Source: DASUCS01 sp041166385 (lineage in GTDB: Bacteria; Actinomycetota; Acidimicrobiia; Acidimicrobiales; JACDCH01). From it: 64,000 bases of DNA. The position numbers were made by a program, and so were the translations under genes. The stretch lies in NCBI GenBank assembly GCA_041166385.1, contig JBEEFW010000119.1, positions 1-64,000 on the forward strand. The letters run 5' to 3'. Shown here in pieces: positions 48,700 through 58,571 of the stretch. The notes beneath the pieces were generated by a model. That model made no database searches. It was not told the DNA's origin and saw only the letters and a program-made list of their open reading frames with translations. The first letter of the stretch is position 1; each line of letters begins with the position of its first letter.

Positions 48700-50094
48700 G
48701 TGATCGAACTCGCCTCTCTCCTCGCGCCGTTCGGCCTCACAGGTCTGGTCTATGCCGGGGCCTTTGCGGCCTTCGGGGCCGCGGCCGCGGTCGTCGGCGG
48801 ACGGCGAATCGTCGCTCGATCGGCCGAGAACGAGCGGGTCACCCGCCTGTTGGCCGCTCTCGCTCGCACGGCTCGCCTGCGCACGTTCGACGACAGCTTG
48901 GCGACCGCCGCCGAAGAAGTGCGGAACCTGACGGGTGCCACGGCCGCGATGTGTTGTTCGTTGAACGCTCACGGTGAGTGGGCCGGCATGATCGTTGACG
49001 CGGACGGTGGTCGTCCCGCGTCGAACGACGCCATCGCGGCGCTCCGCGAGCTGTCCGACGACGACGGCCTCGCTCGCGAGATCGATCTGCACGAACGCCT
49101 GCTCACGACCCGCCTCCCGTTGCCGCCCGCTCGACGTCTCACGGTCGCGGCCGCCGGCGAGGCCGCCGTGCCGCTCGTGGTCGGCGCCTTCCGTGACGGA
49201 CGCGCCGGGCGAGCTGACGCTGAACGAGCGAAGACGCTTGCGAGCTTTGCCCACCAGGCGGCGCATTCCGTGGCGAACTCCCGGTTGTTCGAAGAGGTCG
49301 AAGCCGCGTACCTCCACCAACTCGACCTCAACCGCCAGAAGGGCGAGTTCGTCGCGACGGTGTCGCACGAGTTGCGGACGCCGGTGGCCGCCATCATCGG
49401 CACGATCGAGACGGTGTCGCGGCTCGGCGATCGCTTGGACGACGAGCGCCGCGCCAGCCTGCTGGCGGGGGCTGTCGGGTACGGCGAACGACTCAGTCGC
49501 GTCATCGAGGAGCTGCTGCTCGTCGCCGCCGCCGAACAGTCGACCGCGACCGTGCATCCTTCCGAGCTCGACCTGCCCGCCTTCGTGCAAGGGGTGGTGA
49601 AGGAGACGTCGGTCGTGACCGAAGGACGTGTGGTCGCGACGGTGCGCCCGAGCAGCGGAGAGATCCGGACGGACGCGCAGAAGTTGCAGCGCGTGCTCGT
49701 GAACCTCATCGAGAACGCGGCCAAGTACGCGCCGGACGGGCCGATCGAGATCGACGTCATGGCCGCCGGGGCGCGCGTGGTGTTCTTCGTGACCGACCAC
49801 GGCCCGGGCATCGCCACTCACGATCGCGAGCGGGTGTTCGAGCGCTTCGTGCAGCTCGATCAGTCGCTCACGCGTTCGCGGGGCGGCCTCGGACTCGGGT
49901 TGTACCTCTGCAAGCAGCTGGCCGAGGTGCTCGACGGTGAGCTCGTGCTCACCGAGACGCCGGGGGGTGGCTCGAGCTTCTGCCTCGCCGTGAGCCGTGA
50001 TCTGCAGCCCTCGGAGGAGGCCGCGGACGTGCGCCCATCGGTGGCCGGTGGGGTGTTGCGCCGTCCGGTCGAGCTCGAGGTCGCTGCGGTCTAA
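48700..50094 (+). CDS. sensor histidine kinase with GAF-like domain
   Basis: This 464-residue protein starts at a GTG. A membrane helix (about 10-34) is followed by a GAF-like region (LATAAEEVRNLTGATAAMCC onward). The dimerisation box is EFVATVSHELRTPVAAIIG, with His as phospho-acceptor. The ATPase has the N box NLIENAAKYAPDGP, G1 DHGPGIATHD and G2 RGGLGLGLYLCK. The convergent neighbouring response regulator ends 7 bases away and may be its partner. The single helix near the N-terminus suggests cytoplasmic or membrane-proximal sensing. Confidence 0.93.
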   Translation: MIELASLLAPFGLTGLVYAGAFAAFGAAAAVVGGRRIVARSAENERVTRLLAALARTARLRTFDDSLATAAEEVRNLTGATAAMCCSLNAHGEWAGMIVDADGGRPASNDAIAALRELSDDDGLAREIDLHERLLTTRLPLPPARRLTVAAAGEAAVPLVVGAFRDGRAGRADAERAKTLASFAHQAAHSVANSRLFEEVEAAYLHQLDLNRQKGEFVATVSHELRTPVAAIIGTIETVSRLGDRLDDERRASLLAGAVGYGERLSRVIEELLLVAAAEQSTATVHPSELDLPAFVQGVVKETSVVTEGRVVATVRPSSGEIRTDAQKLQRVLVNLIENAAKYAPDGPIEIDVMAAGARVVFFVTDHGPGIATHDRERVFERFVQLDQSLTRSRGGLGLGLYLCKQLAEVLDGELVLTETPGGGSSFCLAVSRDLQPSEEAADVRPSVAGGVLRRPVELEVAAV

Positions 50095-50101
50095 CCGGGG
50101 T

Positions 50102-50479
50102 TCAGGAGACGCCAGCCAGCTCGTCGATGAACGCGAGCAGCTGGTCGAAGTGGAACGGCTTCGTCACGTAGTAGTCGGCGCCGGCCGCCCAGCCTTCGTC
50201 GATGTCGTCGGCGCCCGCACGGGCGGTCAGGAGCACCACAGGGATCGAGGCGGTGCTCGTCTCGTCTTTGAGGGCCCGCAGCACCTTGAGCCCGTCATGC
50301 ACCGGCATCATCACGTCGAGCACGATCAGGTCGGGCTGATACGTGAGGGCGAACTGGAGCGCCTGCGCGCCGTTCTCCGCCTCGTGCACGTTCATGCCTT
50401 CGGCCTCGAGGTTCAGCACGAGCAGGCTGCGCAACACGACGTCGTCGTCGGCCACGAGCACGGTGAGCGGTCGTTTCAC
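50102..50479 (-). CDS. single-domain response regulator (CheY-like)
   Basis: This 125-residue protein is a receiver domain only: acidic pocket Asp11-Asp12-Asp13, phospho-acceptor Asp55 in LIVLDVMMP, Thr85 in VVLLTARAG and Lys107 in YYVTKPF. The start is a GTG (KRPLTVLVADDD). No output domain follows, so it acts through partners or as a phosphorelay intermediate. It is convergent with the histidine kinase gene. Confidence 0.93.
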   Translation of the reverse strand: MKRPLTVLVADDDVVLRSLLVLNLEAEGMNVHEAENGAQALQFALTYQPDLIVLDVMMPVHDGLKVLRALKDETSTASIPVVLLTARAGADDIDEGWAAGADYYVTKPFHFDQLLAFIDELAGVS

Positions 50480-50538
50480 AAGAGTTGTGTCGGCCGCGAC
50501 GGTCGTGCAGTTGAGCGCGACCGGTAGGTTCGATCCCC

Positions 50539-51084
50539 ATGCGTTGCACCGGAAGGCTCGTCGCGGCTGCTCTGGCCGCCGTACTTCTCGTCGGTGCCTG
50601 CGGCAGCGGCGGTGGAGGTAGCGCGAATGGCGGTACGCCCCCCGCCGACATCCCGGGGGTGGTGCTGGAGCGGGCGGCCAGCCACAACCACCGGCAGGGC
50701 ACCATCGACTACCAGGGCAAGAAGCCGCCGTCGGGCGGCGACCACAATCCCGTCCCCCTCACCTGCGGCTTCTACGACCAACAGCCGCCCGACGAGAACG
50801 CCGTCCATTCGCTCGAGCACGGCGCCGTCTGGATCGCGTTCGCCCCGAACACGTCCGCCTCCGACGTGGCGGTGTTGAAGGTCTTCGCCAAGGAAGACCA
50901 CGTGATCGTCTCGCCGTACGCCGGCATGGACGCGCCGATCACGGTGGTGGCGTGGGAGCACCGCCTCGAGCTGCAGTCCGTCTCCGACCCGCGGTTGAGG
51001 CAGTTCGTCGATGCCTTCCGCAACGCGTCGACCGCGCCCGAGCCGGGCTATCCGTGCGCGGGCGCCGGGCAACCGGCGGCCTGA
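50539..51084 (+). CDS. DUF3105 lipoprotein
   Basis: This 181-residue protein has a lipoprotein signal (LVAAALAAVLLVGAC, Cys at about 21). The DUF3105 core follows: ASHNHRQGTIDYQGKKPPSG, LTCGFYDQQPPDENAVHSLE and HGAVWIAFAP. The conserved His residues suggest a metal site. It is divergent from the response regulator and may be co-transcribed with map 9 bases downstream. Function unknown. Confidence 0.85.
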   Translation: MRCTGRLVAAALAAVLLVGACGSGGGGSANGGTPPADIPGVVLERAASHNHRQGTIDYQGKKPPSGGDHNPVPLTCGFYDQQPPDENAVHSLEHGAVWIAFAPNTSASDVAVLKVFAKEDHVIVSPYAGMDAPITVVAWEHRLELQSVSDPRLRQFVDAFRNASTAPEPGYPCAGAGQPAA

Positions 51085-51093
51085 CGGGGCATC

Positions 51094-51963
51094 ATGGGTC
51101 GCGTGCCCACGACGATCCGGCCGATCCGCCCCGGGCGTCTGAGCGCCGCGCGGACGGTGCCGGACGGCATCGCACGTCCGAGCTACCTCGACAACGACGG
51201 TCAGCCGTCGGGCCGGTCGCTCCCGCCGCTCACCGACCCTGACGCGATCGCGCGGTTGCGTTTGTCGTGCGCCGCGGCGCGTCGGGTGCTCGACCGCGTT
51301 GGTGCCGCAGTCGCGGTGGGCGTCACCACCGATGAGCTCGACGCGATCGCGCACGACGCGTACGTCGACGAGGGCGGCTATCCGAGCCCGCTCGGCTACC
51401 GCGGGTTCCCGAAGTCGATCTGCACCTCCGTCAACGAAGTCGTCGCACACGGCATCCCCGACGATCGGCCGCTCATCGACGGCGACATCGTCAACTGCGA
51501 CATCACGATCTATTGCGATGGCATGCACGGTGACTGCTCGGCGACGTTCCTCATCGGCGCCGTCGAGCCGGCCACGCGTCGCCTCGTCGAGTTGACCCAG
51601 GAGTGTCTCGCGGCCGGCATCGGCGCCGTGCGCCCCGGCGGACGAGTGCGCGACATCGGCCGAGCGATCCAGGCCATTGCGCATCCCGCGGGGCTCGGCA
51701 TCGTGAAGGAGCTTGTCGGGCACGGCATCGGAGAGGAGTTCCACTCCACGCCCTACGTCCATCACTACGACGAACCCCGCGATCGCACGCGCCTGCGGCC
51801 GGGCATGGTGTTCACCATCGAGCCGATGCTCACGCTCGGCGACCCCGATGTGGTGCAGTGGGACGACGGCTGGACGATCGTGACGCTCGACGGTCAGCCG
51901 TCGGCGCAGTTCGAGCACACCGTCCTGGTGACGCACGACGGCGTCGACGTGCTCACCGTTTGA
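51094..51963 (+). CDS. map: type I methionine aminopeptidase
   Basis: This 289-residue enzyme removes the initiator methionine. Metal-binding residues are in VNCDITIYCDGMHGDCSATF (two Asp), GHGIGEEFHSTPYVHHY (His), FTIEPMLTLGD (Glu) and SAQFEHTVLVT (Glu). The substrate-pocket SICTSVNEVVAHGIP is present. The N-terminal 45-residue extension with Pro-rich ends is common in actinobacterial MapB types. Confidence 0.95.
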   Translation: MGRVPTTIRPIRPGRLSAARTVPDGIARPSYLDNDGQPSGRSLPPLTDPDAIARLRLSCAAARRVLDRVGAAVAVGVTTDELDAIAHDAYVDEGGYPSPLGYRGFPKSICTSVNEVVAHGIPDDRPLIDGDIVNCDITIYCDGMHGDCSATFLIGAVEPATRRLVELTQECLAAGIGAVRPGGRVRDIGRAIQAIAHPAGLGIVKELVGHGIGEEFHSTPYVHHYDEPRDRTRLRPGMVFTIEPMLTLGDPDVVQWDDGWTIVTLDGQPSAQFEHTVLVTHDGVDVLTV

Positions 51964-51966
51964 CGC

Positions 51967-52734
51967 CTACCGGCTGACGACCTGTAGCACCTCGTCGTGC
52001 AGCGGCCCGTTGGTGGCCAAGCCGCTGCCGCCGTCGATTCGTACGTCTCCGTTGAAGTCGGTGAACGTGCCGCCGGCCTCGCCGATGATCACCGGCATCG
52101 CCGCCACATCCCACGGCGACGCGACCGGATCGACCATCGCTTCGACGCGGCCCGTGGCGACGAGCGCGTAGCCGTACCCGTCGCCCCACGTGCGCAGGAA
52201 CATCCCCGACGCGTGGGCTGCCATGAGCGCGTCTGCGGCCCAGTAGTCGAAACCCGACGTCGTGAGGTACGACCCCCGCAGCCGGTCGCGCGTGCTGACG
52301 TGCGCGGGTTCGCCGTTGCAGTAGCAACCAAGGCCTCGCGCCGCGTACACCGTCTCGCCCAACGCGGGGAGGTCGATCACGCCGATGGCCGGGCCGTGCT
52401 CGTCCTCGTACGCGAGCAGCGTGGAATACAGCGGCACGCCGTGTGTGAACGCCTTCGTGCCATCGATCGGATCGATGATCCAACGTCGCCCGCTCGTGCC
52501 CGCGAGCTCGGCTTCCTCCTCGCCGACGATGGTGTCGTCGGGATGGGTGGCCGCCAGCCGCTCACGCACCAATCGCTCTGCGGCACGATCGGCGGCCGTC
52601 ACCGGCGTGCCGTCGCCCTTGCGCTCGACGGCGAGGTCGACCGACCGGAACCATCCCAACGTGAGCCGGCCGGCTTCGCGCGCCAAGGCAACGGCTTCGT
52701 CGAGCAACGCCCGCTCGACCGCTGGGGTGACCAT
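51967..52734 (-). CDS. inositol-monophosphatase-family phosphatase, histidinol-phosphatase-like
   Basis: This 255-residue protein starts at ATG 52734 (VTPAVERALLDEAVALAREA). Metal-site motifs are all present: DTIVGEEEAE, WIIDPIDGTKAFTHG and SPWDVAAMPVIIGEAGG, with KGDGTPVTAADRAAE upstream. The KAFTHGVPLYSTLLAY stretch resembles the actinobacterial HisN histidinol-phosphatases more than IMPases, but this cannot be settled by eye. It is convergent with map, ending 3 bases away. Confidence 0.85.
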   Translation of the reverse strand: MVTPAVERALLDEAVALAREAGRLTLGWFRSVDLAVERKGDGTPVTAADRAAERLVRERLAATHPDDTIVGEEEAELAGTSGRRWIIDPIDGTKAFTHGVPLYSTLLAYEDEHGPAIGVIDLPALGETVYAARGLGCYCNGEPAHVSTRDRLRGSYLTTSGFDYWAADALMAAHASGMFLRTWGDGYGYALVATGRVEAMVDPVASPWDVAAMPVIIGEAGGTFTDFNGDVRIDGGSGLATNGPLHDEVLQVVSR

Positions 52735-52813
52735 GGGCGCATCGTCGCACGCTGCCCGACTTGAAGGGCAATCGACGACCCCCGTAGAACCTGTGGCGAC
52801 CGAAGGGGGCTGC

Positions 52814-54004
52814 ATGGCGGTGAATGTCGATGGATTGGTTGAGCCGGGCTTCGAAAGTGTGCGCGACGCGTTCGTGCGCAACTTCTCCGAGCACGACGAA
52901 ATCGGCGCCGGTTACTGCCTGCACCTGGAGGGCCGAAAGGTTGTCGACATCTGGGGCGGGACCGCCGATGAGGCGAACGGCCGCCCGTACGACGAGAACA
53001 CGCTGCAACTCGTCTTCTCCACCACCAAGGGCGCGACCGCGTCGTGCGTGAACCTGCTGATCCAGCGCGGGTTGATCAACGTCGACGAGCCCGTCGCGAC
53101 GTACTGGCCGGAGTTCGCGCAGGGCGGCAAGGAATCGATTCCCGTGCGCTGGCTGATGGGTCACAAGGCCGGGTTGGTGACCGTCGACAAGACCCTCGCG
53201 CTCGAAGAGGTGCTCGCCTGGCAGCCGATCGTGCAAGCGCTCGAGGTGCAGGAGCCGTTTTGGGAGCCCGGCACCGCGCACGGCTACCACGCCCTCACCT
53301 TCGGCTGGCTGCTCGGTGAGTTGATCCGCCGGGTGGACGGTCGGGGCCTTGGGCAGTTCTTCGCCGAGGAGATCGCGCAGCCGCTCGGGCTCGAGTTCTG
53401 GATCGGGCTCCCAGAGCGCGAGGAGGCGCGCGTCGCTCCGATGATCGGCAGCATCGCGCCCGACCCCGCTGACATCCCCGAAGCGATGAAGGAGCTGTTC
53501 GCGCAATTCATGGGTCCCGAGTCGCTGCTCGGCCGTGCCCTCAACCTCAACGGCGTGTTCGACATCCCGCACTGGAACTCGCGGGAGGTCCATGCGGCCG
53601 AGATCGGCGCCGCCAACGGCATCACCAACGCCCGCTCGTTGTCGCGCATGTACGCCGGCCTGGCGGGGCAGCTCGATGATGCCGCCGAGTCGGTCGTGTT
53701 GACGAAGGAGCAGATCGAGGTGGCCCGCACGACTCAGACGAGCGGCCCGGACAAATGTTTGTTCGCGGAGACCACGTTCGGCCTCGGGTACATGACCTCG
53801 TCACCGTTCGCGCCGTACGGCGGTGCGGGGTCGTTCGGGCATGCGGGCGCCGGCGGTTCGGTCGGTTTCGCCGACCCCGACAACGACATCTCGGTGGGCT
53901 ACGTGATGAACAAGATGCTCATGAACCTGTCCGGTGATCCCCGCACCCGGGGCCTGATCAAGGCCAGCTACCTGGCCGCAGGTGTGGAACCGACCTTCGT
54001 GTAG
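52814..54004 (+). CDS. serine beta-lactamase-family esterase (class C/EstB-like)
   Basis: This 396-residue protein starts MAVNVDGLVEPGFESVRDAF and has no signal peptide. The catalytic SxxK is in LVFSTTKGATAS, the Tyr of the second motif in AHGYHALTFGWLLGE and the third motif is GHAGAGGSVGF (HxG). Such cytoplasmic proteins usually act as esterases or amidases rather than antibiotic hydrolases. The frame is open upstream, but this start gives the family N-terminus. It is divergent from the phosphatase gene. Confidence 0.88.
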   Translation: MAVNVDGLVEPGFESVRDAFVRNFSEHDEIGAGYCLHLEGRKVVDIWGGTADEANGRPYDENTLQLVFSTTKGATASCVNLLIQRGLINVDEPVATYWPEFAQGGKESIPVRWLMGHKAGLVTVDKTLALEEVLAWQPIVQALEVQEPFWEPGTAHGYHALTFGWLLGELIRRVDGRGLGQFFAEEIAQPLGLEFWIGLPEREEARVAPMIGSIAPDPADIPEAMKELFAQFMGPESLLGRALNLNGVFDIPHWNSREVHAAEIGAANGITNARSLSRMYAGLAGQLDDAAESVVLTKEQIEVARTTQTSGPDKCLFAETTFGLGYMTSSPFAPYGGAGSFGHAGAGGSVGFADPDNDISVGYVMNKMLMNLSGDPRTRGLIKASYLAAGVEPTFV

Positions 54005-54018
54005 GTGACACTGGAGGG

Positions 54019-55605
54019 GTGACAACCCGTCCATCGGTCGAAGCCGCGCGCCGCCGCACGTTCGCGATCATCAGCCACCCGGACGCGGGCAAGACCACGC
54101 TCACCGAGAAATTCCTGCTGTACGGCGGGGCCTTACAAGAGGCCGGCGCCGTGAAAGCCCGCGGCGAGCGTCGGCGGGTGACCTCCGACTGGATGGCCCT
54201 CGAGCAGAAGCGCGGCATCTCGATCACGTCAACCGTGCTGCAGTTCCCGTACCGCAACGACGTGCTGAACCTGCTCGACACGCCTGGTCACCGCGACTTC
54301 TCGGAGGACACGTACCGGGTGCTCGCTGCGGCCGACGCCGCGATCATGGTGCTCGACTCCGCGAAGGGCATCGAGCCCCAAACCCTCAAGTTGTTCGAGG
54401 TGTGCCGCGATCGTGGGCTGCCCTTGATCACGTTCCTCAACAAGTACGACCGGCCCGGCCGCGCGCCACTCGAACTGCTCGACGAGATCGAGCAACTCAT
54501 CAGCCTCACGCCCACGCCCATCACGTGGCCCGTCGGGCATCCCGGCGACTTCCGCGGCGTGGTCGATCGCCGCGACGGCACGTTCATCCGATTCACGCGC
54601 ACCGCGCGTGGCGCGAGCGAAGCGCCGGAGGAGATCGTCGACGCGACGCGGGCGGCCACCGAGGAAGGCGCCGCGTGGGAGGCCGCGCAAGAGGAGTTGG
54701 CGTTGCTCGGCGCCGTCGGTTCCGACTTCGACACCGACTCGTTCCTGGCGGGCATCACCACACCGGTGTTCGTCGGCTCGGCGCTCACGAACTTCGGTGT
54801 GCGCCTGCTGCTCGACGGGGTCGTCGACCTCGCCGCGCCGCCGACCGCCCGCGACGACGCCGACGGCAAGCCCCGCGATCTCGATGCGCCGTTCAGCGGG
54901 TTCGTCTTCAAGGTGCAGGCCAACATGGACCCCGCGCACCGCGACCGCATCGCGTTCTTGCGCGTGTGCAGCGGCAAGTTCGAGCGCGGGATGGTCGTGA
55001 CCCACGGCCCGACCGGCAAGCCATTCGCCACGAAGTACGCGCACTCGGTGTTCGGCCAGGAACGCGAGACGATCGACGAGGCCTATCCCGGTGATGTGAT
55101 CGGCCTCGTCAACGCCACCGACGTCCGCGTCGGCGATTCGTTGTGGGTCGACGAGCCCGTCGCGTTCCCGACGATCCCGAGCTTCGCGCCCGAGCACTTC
55201 GCCGTCATCCGGGTGCGGGACACCGGCCGCTTCAAACAGTTCCGCAAGGGCATCGAGCAGCTGGACGAAGAAGGTGTGGTGCAAGTGCTGCGCGACGACG
55301 TGATGGGCGATCAGGCGCCGATGCTCGCGGCGGTCGGCCCGATGCAGTTCGAGGTGGCGGTGCACCGGTTGGAGAACGAGTTCGGCGCACCGGTCGAGTT
55401 GTCACCCACCGGATACACGGTCGCCCGTCGCACCGACCTTGCGTCGACTCCCGCGCTGCGGGCGATGCGCGGCGTCACCGTCCTCGCCCGCTCTGACGGT
55501 GCGCTGCTCGCGCTGTTCGAGAGCCCGTACTGGTTGCAGCGAGTGGAGAGCGAGCAGCCGGAACTCACGCTTGACCGCCTCGTCGCCGAAGGCCAGCCGA
55601 CGTGA
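54019..55605 (+). CDS. prfC: peptide chain release factor 3
   Basis: This 528-residue translational GTPase starts at GTG 54019 with GGAGGGG just upstream. P-loop: ISHPDAGKTTLTEKFLLYGG; RF3-specific switch: GERRRVTSDWMALEQKRGIS; G3: LLDTPGHRDFSEDTYRVL; G4: FLNKYDRPGR (NKYD). Domain II and C-terminal segments (FKVQANMDPAHRDRIAF, EGVVQVLRDDVMGDQAP) are typical. It recycles RF1/RF2 after termination. Confidence 0.97.
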   Translation: MTTRPSVEAARRRTFAIISHPDAGKTTLTEKFLLYGGALQEAGAVKARGERRRVTSDWMALEQKRGISITSTVLQFPYRNDVLNLLDTPGHRDFSEDTYRVLAAADAAIMVLDSAKGIEPQTLKLFEVCRDRGLPLITFLNKYDRPGRAPLELLDEIEQLISLTPTPITWPVGHPGDFRGVVDRRDGTFIRFTRTARGASEAPEEIVDATRAATEEGAAWEAAQEELALLGAVGSDFDTDSFLAGITTPVFVGSALTNFGVRLLLDGVVDLAAPPTARDDADGKPRDLDAPFSGFVFKVQANMDPAHRDRIAFLRVCSGKFERGMVVTHGPTGKPFATKYAHSVFGQERETIDEAYPGDVIGLVNATDVRVGDSLWVDEPVAFPTIPSFAPEHFAVIRVRDTGRFKQFRKGIEQLDEEGVVQVLRDDVMGDQAPMLAAVGPMQFEVAVHRLENEFGAPVELSPTGYTVARRTDLASTPALRAMRGVTVLARSDGALLALFESPYWLQRVESEQPELTLDRLVAEGQPT

Positions 55606-58407
55606 TTACGCGGCGCCGGCTTGCGACACCCGGACGGCCAGCTCGGTACGCGATCTCAGGCTGAGCTTCCGGTACACGTTCTGGAGGTGGTAGTCGACGG
55701 TCTTGATGCTGACGAAGAGATCGGTCGCGACTTCACGGTTCGTCGCCCCGCCCGCGACCGCGAGCGCAACGCGGAGTTCGGCGGGTGTGAGGAGATCGGT
55801 CAGCACTGCGGTCGACCGTGCCGCGACGGGTTCGCCCAGCAGCACGCGGGTTCGCTCCGCGAATGCGGCGGCGCCGAGGCGGTCGAAGATCTCGACCGCC
55901 AGCTTCAGATCGTCCATCGCCTCCAACGTCGACCCGTTCTCGAGCAGGCATTCGCCGCGGTTGAGGTGCGACCGGGCGACCTCGAACGGCGCGGGGATCA
56001 GCTCGGCCTCCTCGATGGACACCGTGAATTCCTTCACCGCAACGTCGACGTCCCCCGACATCAGCCCGCGGGCCCGCGCCGCGACGCACGCCGGCCAATG
56101 CTGATCGCCGATGGCGCGCTCGGCGTCGAGCCGATCGAGCGCCTTGGTCGCATCATCGAGTCGGCCGGCGCGCACCAACGCCTCGATGTGATCGCCCTGC
56201 CACCACACCGCGCCGGGAATGTGTCGGCCCAGGGACTCGGTGAGCGATGCCACCTTGTCGAGGTGACGAGCGGCCTCGCTCCATCGGCCGAGCCCCACCT
56301 CGAGCAGCCCCATCGCGTGACCAGCCCACACGAGCACCACGGCCGCACCGGTAGCGGTGCCGCCCCGCGTCGCCTCTGCGCACCGCTGTCGACATGACTC
56401 GGCCCGTCCGAAGCCAGCGTCGAGATGCGCGAGCAAGGCTGCGGTCCATGCTTCGTTGACGCGCATCGTGGCTCCGGCGACCACGTCGTTCGCCATGAGG
56501 TGCCAGGCTTCGAGCCAATCGCCGGTGCGCCAATGCTTCTCGGCGAGGATCGCCGCGACCATGGCCTCGGAGGCCGCCGAGCCTTCGCGGCGTGAGCGGC
56601 GCACCACGGCCAAGAGAAATCGTTGGGCCTCTTCGAGTCGCTCCGCCTCGGTCAGGAACATACCGACGATGCCGAGAAGGACCGCGACCTCGGGGTCGTC
56701 AGTGTCGACGATCATCTCGGCGAGTTCGACGATGGGCGCGAGCCGCGCCGCAGCTCCGGGATCGGCGGCGTGGCTCTCGACGAAGCCGAGCGCGACGGTG
56801 GCCTGGATCACTGCCGTGGGGTCGTCGGGTGTCGCGAGCTCGAAGGCTCGCCGGCCGATGGCCAGGGTGCCCACAACGTCACACGACACGATGGCGGTGG
56901 CCGCGGCATGACTCAACAATTTTGACGCCTGGTTCGGGTCCGTGAGCTCGAGCGGCTCCGCAGCGACGAGCAATCGATCGCGCGCGAAGCGAGGGCCACG
57001 CGCCCACAACTCCATCTTGTGGAGCAGGACCGCCGCCTCGGCTCGTTCGTGATCTGTAGCGGCGGCCTCGATGGCTTCGTGCAGCACGGTCATTGCCTCG
57101 GTGACCCGCCCGACCACCCAGAGCGTGTCGCCCGCGAGCAGCAGCCGCGCCACGCGATCCGACTGGCCCGACGACAACCGGGCGGCGGTGAGGTAACCCT
57201 CCGCCGCCACCGCGATCGCGCCTCGGCGCTGCGCCGCCGCCGCCACCTCGGCCAATGCGTCGGCCGCCGCATCGTCCGGACCGATCGCCGCGGCGGCCAG
57301 CTGCCAGGCGCGCTGCTCGAACTCGCCGACGTCAGCGTGGGCCGCGGCCAATGCAGTGTGTGCGGCGCGCAGTCGCGACGCGGGACCCAGAGCGAGCGCA
57401 GTGGCGCGCAGCAGCGGATGGGCGAACGTCCGCCGGCCGCTGCGACGCACGACGACGCCTGCGTCTTCCGCCGGTTCGAAGTCGAGGAGCGCTCCGCCCA
57501 TCCGAACGATGGCGGCCTCGACTGAGGTCGCGGACGACGCCGTGTCCGCGGCCAGCACGATCAGCGCGATGCGCGTCGCGTCCGGCAGTGCATCGAGCCG
57601 GCGGCGGAACGCGTTCGTGATCGCGTCGGCCACGGGCAGAGGGTCGGGTAGCGGGCGCGTGCCGCGGCGCTCGTGATCATCGAGTCGTCGTAGGAGCACG
57701 TCGAGCGCGAGCGGGTTGCCCGCGGACGCCTCCCAGCAGAAGGTCAGCACCGTGGGATCGACCTTGAGTTCCACGAACAGCTCGGAGGCGGCGGCCTCGC
57801 TCAACCCGAGGACGGGGAGCCGCTGCAGGTCCGGGAAGGAGTGGGGTTCATCGCTGCGCGCCGCGACGAGCAGGCCGACCTGGTCGAGCACGAGCCCTCG
57901 GAACGCCGCAACGATCACGTCGACCGACGACACGTCGAGCCACTGGCCGTCGTCGATGATGATGACGATCGGTTGGTGCTCGGCGGCCGAGGCGAGCAAC
58001 GCGACCAGGCCGCCGCACAGTGCCAACGGGTTCACGTTGGCGGACGGATCACTGAGCGCGAGTTGCAGCGGCGCGATCGCGTTCGGGTCGACATCGGCAG
58101 GCTTGGCCCCGAGCGGACCGACAACCGCGCCCAGCCCGGAAAGAGCGAGGTTGACCGCGGACGGGATCGCGGTGACCGCGACTGTCGCCATCCCTCGAGC
58201 GCGCGCATGCGCTCGCGCGGCGTTCAAGAGCGTCGTCTTGCCGATACCCGGCTCGCCCTCGAGCAGCAGCGGGCGGCTGCGTCCTGCGACGACGCCGTCC
58301 AACCACGCGTCGAGCTGCGCGAGTTCGTTCTCCCGACCAACCAGTCGATCCGGATTGGCGTCGGCGGCCTGATCGCTGGTCCCCGCGACCGGCACTCGAC
58401 ACAGCAT
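55606..58407 (-). CDS. large LuxR-family ATPase regulator (LAL type)
   Basis: This 933-residue protein has an N-terminal AAA-like ATPase (Walker A LEGEPGIGKTTLL, 50-61; Walker B PIVIIIDDGQWLD near 145), about 600 residues of helical TPR-like repeats rich in Ala/Leu, and a C-terminal LuxR helix-turn-helix (LTPAELRVALAVAGGATNRE, TDLFVSIKTVDYHLQNVYRK). LAL regulators integrate a ligand signal with ATP state. Its stop lies directly next to the convergent prfC stop. The 164 bases to the divergent DoxX-receiver gene contain gtgctgca and tgcagcac arms 30 bases apart, a possible operator. Confidence 0.93.
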   Translation of the reverse strand: MLCRVPVAGTSDQAADANPDRLVGRENELAQLDAWLDGVVAGRSRPLLLEGEPGIGKTTLLNAARAHARARGMATVAVTAIPSAVNLALSGLGAVVGPLGAKPADVDPNAIAPLQLALSDPSANVNPLALCGGLVALLASAAEHQPIVIIIDDGQWLDVSSVDVIVAAFRGLVLDQVGLLVAARSDEPHSFPDLQRLPVLGLSEAAASELFVELKVDPTVLTFCWEASAGNPLALDVLLRRLDDHERRGTRPLPDPLPVADAITNAFRRRLDALPDATRIALIVLAADTASSATSVEAAIVRMGGALLDFEPAEDAGVVVRRSGRRTFAHPLLRATALALGPASRLRAAHTALAAAHADVGEFEQRAWQLAAAAIGPDDAAADALAEVAAAAQRRGAIAVAAEGYLTAARLSSGQSDRVARLLLAGDTLWVVGRVTEAMTVLHEAIEAAATDHERAEAAVLLHKMELWARGPRFARDRLLVAAEPLELTDPNQASKLLSHAAATAIVSCDVVGTLAIGRRAFELATPDDPTAVIQATVALGFVESHAADPGAAARLAPIVELAEMIVDTDDPEVAVLLGIVGMFLTEAERLEEAQRFLLAVVRRSRREGSAASEAMVAAILAEKHWRTGDWLEAWHLMANDVVAGATMRVNEAWTAALLAHLDAGFGRAESCRQRCAEATRGGTATGAAVVLVWAGHAMGLLEVGLGRWSEAARHLDKVASLTESLGRHIPGAVWWQGDHIEALVRAGRLDDATKALDRLDAERAIGDQHWPACVAARARGLMSGDVDVAVKEFTVSIEEAELIPAPFEVARSHLNRGECLLENGSTLEAMDDLKLAVEIFDRLGAAAFAERTRVLLGEPVAARSTAVLTDLLTPAELRVALAVAGGATNREVATDLFVSIKTVDYHLQNVYRKLSLRSRTELAVRVSQAGAA

Positions 58408-58571
58408 GACACCGCTCAGCCCTGTACGGGTCGATGTAGTGATGCCACTTCCGTCCGTGAACTGGGGGTCTGCCTAGGTGTGCTGCAGGCGCCGTCGTGT
58501 GACGATCCGCCGCAAGTTGCAGCACGAGACGGCCGCGTCGGCGTCCGTTCAGTCGCAGAACGGAGATACCC